The notes below the pieces were generated by a model. It searched no databases, was not told the DNA's origin, and saw only the letters and a program-made list of their open reading frames with translations. Positions 1 through 7,885 of a DNA stretch of 58,620 nucleotides are shown in pieces; the stretch's first letter is position 1, and the number at the start of each line of letters is the position of its first letter. A program made the position numbers and the translations under genes. This DNA comes from Limisphaerales bacterium (GTDB taxonomy: Bacteria > Verrucomicrobiota > Verrucomicrobiia > Limisphaerales > UBA11358): the NCBI GenBank assembly GCA_003134375.1, contig PLAY01000182.1:1-58620 (forward strand), given 5' to 3'.

Positions 1-1
1 G

Positions 2-184
2 GTTGAAGCTCCCACAAAGCTCGCAGCCGAGGAAGGAGCCGCCCGACTCGGATTCAGTGAACCGTGGGCACATCCGGTCGCGGCAACTGAATTGAGACGG
101 GCACAGTGGCTTTCCAAACGCCGACCAGGACACCGGCAGGAACTGTCTCGCAATCCAAATACATCACGCGGCATTCATGTCTGA
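2..184 (+). CDS. 3' end of an unidentified protein (cut by the window edge)
   Basis: An open frame enters from the left edge and stops at 182-184, giving about 60 residues rich in Ala, Arg and Glu and ending in GIHV. The next start codon lies 2 bases after the stop, so this looks like the end of a real gene followed by a coupled small gene. Lying just ahead of a traK-like gene on the same strand, it could be the C-terminus of a relaxase or another mobilisation protein, but nothing in the visible residues proves that. Confidence 0.45.
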   Translation, partial: VEAPTKLAAEEGAARLGFSEPWAHPVAATELRRAQWLSKRRPGHRQELSRNPNTSRGIHV

Positions 185-186
185 TT

Positions 187-441
187 ATGCAAACACCATC
201 CACAGCTCAAATTCGCACTGCCATCGAGGTGCTCAAAAAATTTGGCGAACATATCAATCACAACGCCGTAAACACGATGATCGAATTGTCCGACTCACAG
301 CTTCACGACCAACAACCTGGCCGCATTGAAGCCCGGACGATTGAACAAACTACACGCATCGAAACTGTCGCCGCGCAACTGGAATCCTGGCGTAACGAAT
401 TGCTGCAACAGGGGAGGCAATGTGTTTCTCATCATGTTTAA
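187..441 (+). CDS. small hypothetical protein (84 aa), mobilisation-region accessory
   Basis: The ATG at 187 lies 2 bases after the stop of the preceding partial gene, so I prefer it to the in-frame ATG at 106, which would lie inside that gene. The product is hydrophilic and probably all-helical (TAQIRTAIEVLKKFGEH near the N-terminus, then a run rich in Glu, Gln, Thr and Arg), with no membrane segment or recognisable catalytic motif. Position between a possible relaxase end and the traK-like gene suggests a DNA-processing accessory. That is context only. Confidence 0.5.
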   Translation: MQTPSTAQIRTAIEVLKKFGEHINHNAVNTMIELSDSQLHDQQPGRIEARTIEQTTRIETVAAQLESWRNELLQQGRQCVSHHV

Positions 442-499
442 GACAGGGCACGCCTTACTCCTGCCGGGAGGCAGGTTTTTGAGTCCGCGAAGTGGTCGC

Positions 500-835
500 G
501 GTTTGGACGCGGAATGTCCGCGCCATCGCCCGGCCTGCTGGCCGTGGCCGTGGCCAGTCCGCGACCGCGTCCAGTCCGAAACCAGTCCGCATCCGTGCCA
601 CGCCCGTGGCCGTGTCCAGTCCGTAACCGTGTCCTGGCCATGCCCGCAGCCGCGTCCGCAGTCAGTCCCTGTCCGCGTCCCTGTCCGGGCCGAAGCCGTC
701 CGTGACCAGTCCACGTCCGCAAACTATCCGTGTCCGCGTCCAGTCCGCAGCCGCGCACAGTCCATGACCGTATCCAGTCCGTGTTCGTGGACAGTCCGCG
801 ACCGTGTTGAATCCGTCAAATGTCCGGGTCACGGT
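500..835. repeat. degenerate CCGTGTCC/AGTCCG iteron-like array upstream of traK; possible oriT or centromere
   Basis: The 443-base gap between the small gene and the traK-like gene is filled with short degenerate repeats built on GTCCG and CCGTG/CCGCG units about 6 bases apart (for example CAGTCCG, CGCGTCC, CCGTGTCC), all in one orientation. Open frames run through it in several frames on both strands, as expected of low-complexity DNA, and their Arg/Pro/Ser/Val products are not credible proteins. In IncP plasmids oriT lies beside traK, whose product binds repeated sequence there. This array immediately upstream of a TraK-like gene is therefore a reasonable oriT or partition-site candidate. 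A TATATTAT stretch near 870 could be the -10 of the traK promoter. Confidence 0.55.
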
Positions 836-884
836 TGCATCGCATCCGCACTGCGGACGATTCATCTCCATATATTATCCGCGT

Positions 885-1316
885 ATGTCCGCATTTGATC
901 CAAACAATGTCCGCAAAGCGGTGTCGGAATTTACGCCGCGTCACCAGCAAAAGTTCGAGAACTTGCTGCCGGCCAAAGATGTCATCGTCGAGTTGCGGCA
1001 GAGACGGGCTTCGTTTCGTGCCATCGCTGAATTGCTCACGCAACACTGCCTGCCAGCCGGCAAGACGGCCATTGCTGATTTCTGTCACGAAGTGCTGGGT
1101 GAATCCATCCGGCCACACCGCCGCACTCCCAGGAAACGGCTTCCCGCCGTCGAACCGCAAGGTGAAACCAAGTTCGTTCTCCCTGCGCCAGTCACCACTG
1201 TGCCCGGCGGTCCGTCCAACCCCGAGGCTGCCGCAGATCGTCCACGCGGACCGCGCATAGCCCAAATCCGCAAACTCACCCCACAAAACAATGAAAAGAC
1301 TGATTCTCATCCTTAA
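885..1316 (+). CDS. TraK-like DNA-binding protein (143 aa)
   Basis: The start at 885 is chosen because the frame upstream is low-complexity repeat DNA. The N-terminal half contains a helix-turn-helix-like stretch (LRQRRASFRAIAELLTQH, then TAIADFCHEVLGE). The C-terminal half is Pro/Arg-rich and ends with RGPRIAQIRKL, as expected for a basic DNA-binding tail. The role is inferred mainly from synteny: the next genes encode a ParA-type ATPase, a small membrane-anchored protein and a coupling protein, matching the IncP traK-traL-traM order. IncP TraK is an oriT-binding accessory of the relaxosome. The gene overlaps the ATPase gene by 26 bases. It may bind the repeat array just upstream. Confidence 0.6.
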   Translation: MSAFDPNNVRKAVSEFTPRHQQKFENLLPAKDVIVELRQRRASFRAIAELLTQHCLPAGKTAIADFCHEVLGESIRPHRRTPRKRLPAVEPQGETKFVLPAPVTTVPGGPSNPEAAADRPRGPRIAQIRKLTPQNNEKTDSHP

Positions 1317-1983
1317 CGGCAAAGGCGGCGTTGGCAAAAGCTTCTTCGCCGTCAACTTCGTCCAGTATCTCAAAGACAAGGGCATTGCCCATGTCGCGAT
1401 TGACAGCGACAACGAGAACTCGACGTTGAAACGGTTTCATCCCGACACCCGCTTCCTGGACTTGTCCAAACGACGTGCGCTCGACGGCATCTTCGCCGCG
1501 TTGGAAAAGGCAAATCTTGTCGTAATGGACTGCCGTGCCGCGTCCACCGACCTGTTCATTGAATTCTTCACCGAAATTGACCTGTTCGCCGTGCTGTCCA
1601 CGCTCGGCGCAAAGCTCACGCTCGTCATGCCGGTGAACCACGAGTCGGACAGCGTGGAACAAATCCAACGGCTCACAGACGAGTTCGGAGACAAGTGCGG
1701 CTATGTTGTCGTCCGCAACGCGGCGCACAGCGACAGTTTCACGATCTTTGAAACGTGTGAGGTTCGCGCGCTGCTCAAAGACAAGCTCGGCGCGCGGGAA
1801 ATCGGCATGAGCCGGATGCAGGACTGGCTGGTTGAGGCGCTTAACACCGAGAATCTGACCATTACAGCGGCGGCGAAGCATCCCGCGTTCAGCCTGCTTG
1901 ACCGGCAACGACTTCAAACGTGGCAGCGCAGGTTTTACGCTGAAGTCGAATCTGCCGCCAACCTCCTACTGTCTTCAAAGTGA
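1291..1983 (+). CDS. TraL-like ParA/MinD-family ATPase
   Basis: A 230-residue P-loop ATPase of the ParA/MinD class, with the deviant Walker A motif GKGGVGKS at residues 9-16, a switch-like DSDNENS near residue 36 and the Walker B-like strand ANLVVMDCRA. In IncP plasmids traL encodes such a protein beside traK and traM and is an accessory of transfer. The start lies inside the end of the traK-like gene and the stop overlaps the next start (TGATG), so the set is translationally coupled. Plasmid partition is an alternative role, but no parB-like gene is beside it. Confidence 0.75.
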   Translation: MKRLILILNGKGGVGKSFFAVNFVQYLKDKGIAHVAIDSDNENSTLKRFHPDTRFLDLSKRRALDGIFAALEKANLVVMDCRAASTDLFIEFFTEIDLFAVLSTLGAKLTLVMPVNHESDSVEQIQRLTDEFGDKCGYVVVRNAAHSDSFTIFETCEVRALLKDKLGAREIGMSRMQDWLVEALNTENLTITAAAKHPAFSLLDRQRLQTWQRRFYAEVESAANLLLSSK

Positions 1984-2354
1984 TGTCCAAGCCCACCACA
2001 CAGCCGCCGGACTTCGACGAGGAATTCACCAAGGCCGTTGCCGAGTGGCGCGATAAACATCGGCTGCGAGAAGACGACGCGGTGATATTGCTTGTCGAAT
2101 TGTTCCGAATCCACCAGCAGCATTGGGATCAGATTCGTCGCCGGGAAATACCATCCTTTGAGCAGTTCCGCGCGGACATCACGAAGCTCGTCGGCGCGGC
2201 GCAGACATTTCAACAACAGTCATCAGCTTTGCTGGAACTGCTGCGAAGCCAGCCACCGGCTCACCGTGCCGCGAAAATCACCCGCGCCGCCGCAATCTTC
2301 GCCGCGCTCGCCACGTTGCTGGCCGGTTATCTTATTGGGAGGGCATGGAAATGA
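1983..2354 (+). CDS. TraM-like small tail-anchored membrane protein
   Basis: 123 residues. The first 100 are soluble, charged and helical, and the last 20 (IFAALATLLAGYLIGRAW) form one C-terminal membrane segment, so the protein is probably tail-anchored in the inner membrane facing the cytoplasm. The ATG overlaps the stop of the ATPase gene, and a GTG one codon earlier is an alternative start. Third position in a traK-traL-traM-like set and overlap with the coupling-protein gene suggest it links relaxosome factors to the coupling protein. No enzymatic motif is visible. Confidence 0.6.
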   Translation: MSKPTTQPPDFDEEFTKAVAEWRDKHRLREDDAVILLVELFRIHQQHWDQIRRREIPSFEQFRADITKLVGAAQTFQQQSSALLELLRSQPPAHRAAKITRAAAIFAALATLLAGYLIGRAWK

Positions 2355-3835
2355 AACTCGGCCTCATTCCGTTCGACCCGATAATTCCGCCGCCAGACCT
2401 CATGCTCGCGTTGAGGAATCCGCAATACTTCTTGGCGGCTGGTGGGATTCTTTTGGCGCTCATCGCAGTTTTCCTCTTGTTCGTTCCTCGAAATCGCAAA
2501 GGCCATGCCGCGCGGCTCGGCGGTTTGAAGTGGAAGCGGAATCAGTTCTGTCGCGGCTGGCTCATCACCGGCGACACTGGCTCTGGCAAAACCAGTTCCG
2601 GCATCAACCAACTGGTGCATCAAGTTTTTCAAAACGAACCGACATGGGGTGGGTTGTGCGTTGACGAAAAAGGCGTGTATTGGGAAACGCTGGCTGCGAT
2701 GGCTCGTCACTACGGCCGCGAACACGATTTGATTCATCTGCAAATCCGCGCAAACGACACCAATGCACAGTGGACGCCGCCGAATCGCTACAACCTGACT
2801 GGCGACCGCAGTATTCCGTTCTCCACCTACGCCAAGTTTATCGTGGACACCGCGACGAGTCTTGGTCAGGGCGGAGACAAAGGGTTTTTCAAAAGCCAGG
2901 CGCAGACCCACATCGCGCACGCACTCGAAATGCTCTTTGAATTGAACCGCCCCGTGACTTTGCTCGACGCGTATGAATTGTTGTCCAATCGGGATTTGCT
3001 CGAAGAAGAAATGGAGAATCTTGAAAATCTCACCGAAACGCCACGCCGGGCCGCTGTTTACGCACACTTTCTCGACCGTTTTCTCACCCAACCTGCCGAG
3101 CAATTTGGTGGTGTCCGAGAAACCATTGGCAACTATCTGCAATACTTCCTAACCCCGGAAGTTGCCGAGGTGTTTTGCACCGGCGATAGCACTTTTGATT
3201 TTTCGGCGATTGACCAAGGCAAAATTATTCTCACGACCATGCCGCAAAAGTTTCAGACCGAACGGCGTTATGTGAACACATTCCTGAAGCTGCTTTATTA
3301 CAATCACGCCCTGCGCCGTTTCGACAAAACCAAGATGGATCGCGCGAAGGACAACTTGCTCATCCTCTGGGCCGACGAGGCGCAGCGGTTCATGACGGCC
3401 AGCGAAGACGGAACGAGCGATTACAATTGCGTGGACGTGATCCGCGAGGCGGGCGCCACCGTCGTCGCCGCCGCGCAAAGCACAACTTCGCTTGTGCCGC
3501 CATTGGGCAACGACAAATCAAAAGTCCTGACCTTGAATCTTCGCAACCGGATGATTTTCCGCTCTGCCGATGAAGCCGATGCCGTCCAAGCCGCTGATTT
3601 TATCGGCAAGAAACGGGTGGTAAAACGCTCATGGGGTTACAGCGCCGGCAAACGGAATGTGAATTACAACGAAACCGAAGAACACAAAATCAAGCCGCAC
3701 AAACTGCGCAATCTCCGCGACCACGAGTGCGTCTTGGTCCATTGCGAACGCGGTTTTCGCCGCGTGACGCTCCCGCCGCTTGAATCAGACGGAACGGTTG
3801 CGAAATGGTTTTCTTGGTGGAGACGGCTTTTCTAA
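2345..3835 (+). CDS. traG: VirD4/TraG-type conjugative coupling ATPase
   Basis: A 496-residue type IV coupling protein. An N-terminal membrane segment (FLAAGGILLALIAVFLLFV, about residues 28-48) is followed by the Walker A motif TGDTGSGKTS near residue 76 and a Walker B segment (LLILWADEAQRF, about residues 335-347). Such hexameric ATPases sit at the inner membrane and hand the relaxase-DNA complex to the secretion channel. It overlaps the traM-like gene by 10 bases. The rest of the secretion machinery lies 50 kb away at the right end of the window, with all the defence cargo in between. At 496 residues it is at the short end for the family. Confidence 0.85.
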   Translation: MEMKLGLIPFDPIIPPPDLMLALRNPQYFLAAGGILLALIAVFLLFVPRNRKGHAARLGGLKWKRNQFCRGWLITGDTGSGKTSSGINQLVHQVFQNEPTWGGLCVDEKGVYWETLAAMARHYGREHDLIHLQIRANDTNAQWTPPNRYNLTGDRSIPFSTYAKFIVDTATSLGQGGDKGFFKSQAQTHIAHALEMLFELNRPVTLLDAYELLSNRDLLEEEMENLENLTETPRRAAVYAHFLDRFLTQPAEQFGGVRETIGNYLQYFLTPEVAEVFCTGDSTFDFSAIDQGKIILTTMPQKFQTERRYVNTFLKLLYYNHALRRFDKTKMDRAKDNLLILWADEAQRFMTASEDGTSDYNCVDVIREAGATVVAAAQSTTSLVPPLGNDKSKVLTLNLRNRMIFRSADEADAVQAADFIGKKRVVKRSWGYSAGKRNVNYNETEEHKIKPHKLRNLRDHECVLVHCERGFRRVTLPPLESDGTVAKWFSWWRRLF

Positions 3836-3986
3836 ACATTGCATCACATTCGTATGATGATGTCGTAAAGTTTCTTCAGTTTCTGCTCGCCGAGTTCCTT
3901 GAGGGAGGAAATCGGCTCATTGAGCGCCAACCGTCGAAAAGCCAAATCATAAACTTCTTGTTTCTCCAGTCCGAAGTCAGAAAAGT

Positions 3987-6900
3987 TCACGCAGTAAGCC
4001 ACATCTCTCTCCAAGCTTCTGCGAGTCGTAGAGGGTCCAACAAAAGCTTTGAGGCTTCATCAGACACATTTTGAACAGACTCACTATCATTATTTGAATA
4101 CAAGCCGACATCCCGGGCATCTGAGCAGGATCCAAAAGTCCCCAATATCAACAACAGACGGACAATGTGCTCGGTAGACGGCGACGAATCTCTGAGGCGG
4201 GTCTTCACTTCGGAAACCACCAGCGAACTTGGAAATTTAGCGATTCGCTCCATTTGATGACTGAAAACGACCGGCTTGCATCCTAAAGCAGATGAAATCA
4301 CATCGGCCATTGTTCCCTCGTCAGTCCGATTGATCAGCTCTTCCAAAGCCTCAGAGCTCAGCATGTGCCCAGGATGATTTTTTAAAATAACAACTTTAAC
4401 ATCTTTATCTGTCCCTGCACGTTTCGCAAATGCCCAGAGCATCCGCCGCACGCTTTCACTGTCGATTTGCTCGAAGCAATGTATCAGATCCCTTCGCTCC
4501 TCAGCGCTCATATCTCCCTCTGCGGAGAATAAATACTCAATAAGTTTAGCATCCTGAACATGGGTATAGTATTCTCCGACAGACCAGCCGCGTTGCATGA
4601 ACACGTGCCTCATCTGCTTGATAAGCCACTTTGGTCCCCCAGATTGCTGGCCTGCGATTTCAACTGCCCGATTCACAGTTCTCAGGCTGCCGTGCGCAAT
4701 CAAAGATTCGATTACACAATGATTATACGGTTCGTTCAAATCAACTTTGCTGGAAATGACTATTAAGGCATCAGCAGCTTCGTCAGTCCCAATGTTGGCA
4801 AGTGCGTCAAGAGCAAAGTCTCGAATGTGATGTTGGTTATCTTCAGCAACACGCGACAGCATTATTACGGCTTCTCCATCGCGCAACTCGCCCAAGGCCA
4901 GAACCAAGCCGTGCATTAGATAAAACGCGTCTGAAGATTTCATGTCCAGCGAACCCAAAGCCTCCCTTAAGTGCGGAACACATCGGATGCTTCCCAGACG
5001 TTTCAGCGCATGAGCCGCACTGCCGCGCAATTCAGGAATTCTCAAGCAATCTATTGCAATATTCTCAATTCTTACGTCAGGTATTTTCCCTGATAGGTTT
5101 AGAAGAACAGCCCTCACCTTATCTGAATTCGCATGTGTCCACCAATCAAGCCAGTCCGATATAGCTATTGATTCGGCTATATCGTCTCCTCTCATCCATG
5201 GGTAGCCGGTGTCCTTTCCAGAAAATATGATGTGCCTAATTAACGCAGGTTTGCGGCTTGAATTAGCAAGGTCTACGCCAAAACGGGCAGCCATATCGTT
5301 CGGGCCATCAACAAGCGAAGCAAGGCACCTCTCAAACGGCGCGGTAACAAGATGGCGAAGGTCTGCGCTCCTTAAAGAGATGTCATACCATAATCTGGAC
5401 GTGACTTCTTCTTCCTTCTTTCCACGTGCCGCTTCAATTTTAGCAGCAGTAAGATTTGCTGACTTCGCGAACACCTCAGTGGCAGCTGGAGAGCCCACTG
5501 CAAAAAGTGCGCGATTTTCATAGCTGCATAGTCCATTGTTGGACTGGAGTCGCTCATTCAAATGACCGACAAGCCGTTCATCGCCAAGATAGCCAAGAAC
5601 GGAGACGGCTTGTGCGTGCCTAATACTTTCAGAAGGCTCTGCAAGAAAAGCTATGGCTGTTTTGGTGAATGCTGCCTTAAAATCATCAGAGGTGTTTCGC
5701 AAAAGCGACAGAATATCTCGATGATAATACGAACGACGACCGTCAAACCACCAACACGCCCCAAGGAGAAGAGAAATGCCAGCAATTAGATTTAGGCGGA
5801 CAATACTATACGAAGCTACCAAATGTAACCCGGCGGGACATTGTTCCCATGGCAAAACCAACCCCGCCAATGTTTCGCATGCTTCCTCACAATGCACATA
5901 CCCGATTCGCTCAATCAAAAAAGCCATCTCCGGTCTTCTTGATTTCCAAAACACCTCTCGGCATTTGTTAAAAATGCTTCGTCTTGTTTCGGCTGAAAAC
6001 GTGTTCGGCCGCCCCTGAATAACCGCCAACGCCTTGGCATAGTCGTGACCGGCCAAAGCACTGGCAAAAGCATCTCCTTCCGGGCTGCCAGCTATTCGAA
6101 AGCCAATCCGGCCCAGGCGGGTTGCTGTTTTCGAGAATGTCTTGCCGCCGATAGATGAGGCCGCTCTTTGGCTGTCTTTTCGTATTTCTTCAATATCGGC
6201 CTCGGCGAGACAGAACTCGTATACAGTGTCTAAAACAAACCTGATGGCATCATTTTGACCCTCTATGAATTCCAATATATTTGCATTGATCAAGCGCTCA
6301 ACGGCTTCGCCAGGCGGACGAACAGGGTCAAATCTAGGAACACCAGACAGTTTGTCGACCGAAACATACGTTTCCCCTCCTGAATCGATACATTTAGCGA
6401 TTTCGATCATCACCCTCCAAAGCAATTCTTTAGAAAGCCGGGAAGAGGAATCTACTTCCTGTCCCAAACGACACAGCAGCCACAACTCGATAATCTCATC
6501 TCGTGTGTTCGGCAGCTTGGGCGTGCTTCCCGCCTTAACAATATCGACCCAGGCCCTCAACGTTAGCGGGTGCGTCAACTCCTGTCGGACTTCCTTCGGA
6601 GCGCTATCGAGAGCGCTTTCCTCAAGACCAAATGAATTCCAAGCCAGCCTCAGTTCGTTGGGTGAAAACCTTTCCGGCAACGTATATCCTAAAATCCGAT
6701 TTTCAGGCTGTGTCTTCTGCTCATCCGACTTTGATGCCGACTTGCGGGCATTAGATTTTGGAGGAGCCACCCATCGTTCCCAAGATTTGTCGGAGCACCG
6801 GCGCCAAAAATCAGGCCTGGATGAAACGATCAAAATACTTGCTCGGCCAACGGCTGATTCCAGCCAGAATTTTAGCGCCCGCCCCACGTTCTGGGAATTT

Positions 6901-7808
6901 CTAACCTCGTCCAGACCATCAAGCACAACAGTTAGAACGCCAAGAGACGAAATCGCTTTTGCCAAAGCGACTTCCTCCTGCATTTGAAGCGTGGAAGAGA
7001 GAACCCCCTGCAGTTTCTCCATCACGGCGCGGACCAGAGCATCGTCCGATTGAAATCCACAATCCCTGGCTTGCATCAATAGGACTGGCACACTTGCCCC
7101 TGATGATTCGGCAAAGGCGCAAAGCAGGCTTGTTTTTCCAACTCCCGAATCACTGACGACAGGAATCAACCGGCATCCCTTGTTTGAGCCGAATGCCTCT
7201 CGCCATAATTGCTTTAACTGAACATCGGCTTCGCGCGAAACGTAATGTTGTGGGTCGTAACGTCCTTTTGATTTGAAATCACTAATGACCGCTTGGCTTG
7301 CCAGATTGCAACTTGTCACGATGGCCGCGCTCGAAAGCCGGGAAAATGGGATTCCCAGATGTTCGTATCTCAAGTCCTGATATTTTTCATCGAGAAAGCC
7401 TGAAAGCTTTCGACCGTCATAAATCGCCCAAGGTTTAGTTTTAGCAGCCGTGCGAACTCTCTCCTCCCAATCGATTGTTTTATCCTTTGGTCCCTCGCGA
7501 TCTACATCGCGTGGAAGCGCTATGACAATTTCTCGAAGATTCGAAGAGGTTTGTAGCGCTAGAATTACATCATCGCAAATCTTGTTCCACCAGTCCCCGC
7601 TGTCGGTATTGTAACAAAAGGCAATTGAGCAGGTGCGCGCCGAATTTCCAACGTAAGAGTCTGGCTGGCCCTTTATGCTAATGCCTTTGTCATTCACGCC
7701 GTGAGTGCGCAGGTCGCGGTATCTTGACTCGACCCGTTTGAGAATCGCGTCAGCCAATTGATGAAATTGGCCATCGTGCAACCCCTGCAATTTTTCAAGC
7801 GTCGTCAT
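3987..7808 (-). CDS. STAND/NACHT-type NTPase with nuclease-like N-terminus and HEAT-like repeats
   Basis: 1273 residues. Residues 1-155 form a separate domain with the pattern KGISIKGQPDSYVG near 41-54 and a following beta strand SIAFCYN, reminiscent of PD-(D/E)XK folds although the usual E/QxK is not clear. A P-loop NTPase follows: Walker A SDSGVGKTS at about 219-227 and Walker B VVLDGLDEV at about 294-302, the DGLDE form typical of STAND/NACHT proteins. The C-terminal 600 residues contain helical pairs like HEAT repeats (for example IRDFALDALANIGTDEAADAL). Effector-NTPase-repeat sensors of this plan include Avs and related anti-phage proteins. It is the last gene of the minus-strand module, 77 bases after the DUF499 gene. 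It may be an independent system or the abortive arm of that module. Confidence 0.75.
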   Translation of the reverse strand: MTTLEKLQGLHDGQFHQLADAILKRVESRYRDLRTHGVNDKGISIKGQPDSYVGNSARTCSIAFCYNTDSGDWWNKICDDVILALQTSSNLREIVIALPRDVDREGPKDKTIDWEERVRTAAKTKPWAIYDGRKLSGFLDEKYQDLRYEHLGIPFSRLSSAAIVTSCNLASQAVISDFKSKGRYDPQHYVSREADVQLKQLWREAFGSNKGCRLIPVVSDSGVGKTSLLCAFAESSGASVPVLLMQARDCGFQSDDALVRAVMEKLQGVLSSTLQMQEEVALAKAISSLGVLTVVLDGLDEVRNSQNVGRALKFWLESAVGRASILIVSSRPDFWRRCSDKSWERWVAPPKSNARKSASKSDEQKTQPENRILGYTLPERFSPNELRLAWNSFGLEESALDSAPKEVRQELTHPLTLRAWVDIVKAGSTPKLPNTRDEIIELWLLCRLGQEVDSSSRLSKELLWRVMIEIAKCIDSGGETYVSVDKLSGVPRFDPVRPPGEAVERLINANILEFIEGQNDAIRFVLDTVYEFCLAEADIEEIRKDSQRAASSIGGKTFSKTATRLGRIGFRIAGSPEGDAFASALAGHDYAKALAVIQGRPNTFSAETRRSIFNKCREVFWKSRRPEMAFLIERIGYVHCEEACETLAGLVLPWEQCPAGLHLVASYSIVRLNLIAGISLLLGACWWFDGRRSYYHRDILSLLRNTSDDFKAAFTKTAIAFLAEPSESIRHAQAVSVLGYLGDERLVGHLNERLQSNNGLCSYENRALFAVGSPAATEVFAKSANLTAAKIEAARGKKEEEVTSRLWYDISLRSADLRHLVTAPFERCLASLVDGPNDMAARFGVDLANSSRKPALIRHIIFSGKDTGYPWMRGDDIAESIAISDWLDWWTHANSDKVRAVLLNLSGKIPDVRIENIAIDCLRIPELRGSAAHALKRLGSIRCVPHLREALGSLDMKSSDAFYLMHGLVLALGELRDGEAVIMLSRVAEDNQHHIRDFALDALANIGTDEAADALIVISSKVDLNEPYNHCVIESLIAHGSLRTVNRAVEIAGQQSGGPKWLIKQMRHVFMQRGWSVGEYYTHVQDAKLIEYLFSAEGDMSAEERRDLIHCFEQIDSESVRRMLWAFAKRAGTDKDVKVVILKNHPGHMLSSEALEELINRTDEGTMADVISSALGCKPVVFSHQMERIAKFPSSLVVSEVKTRLRDSSPSTEHIVRLLLILGTFGSCSDARDVGLYSNNDSESVQNVSDEASKLLLDPLRLAEAWREMWLTA

Positions 7809-7885
7809 TCGCCGCAGTTTGTGTGTTGATGGTTGAAAGTTGAGGGATTAAAGAACGGCATCTGTGTTTGAATTCAAACCGATGT

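Noticed and set aside
295..900. Several long overlapping open frames on both strands rich in Arg, Pro, Ser, Val and Gly.
   Set aside because: They lie in the degenerate repeat array, conflict with each other and have repetitive composition. They are frames opened by low-complexity DNA.
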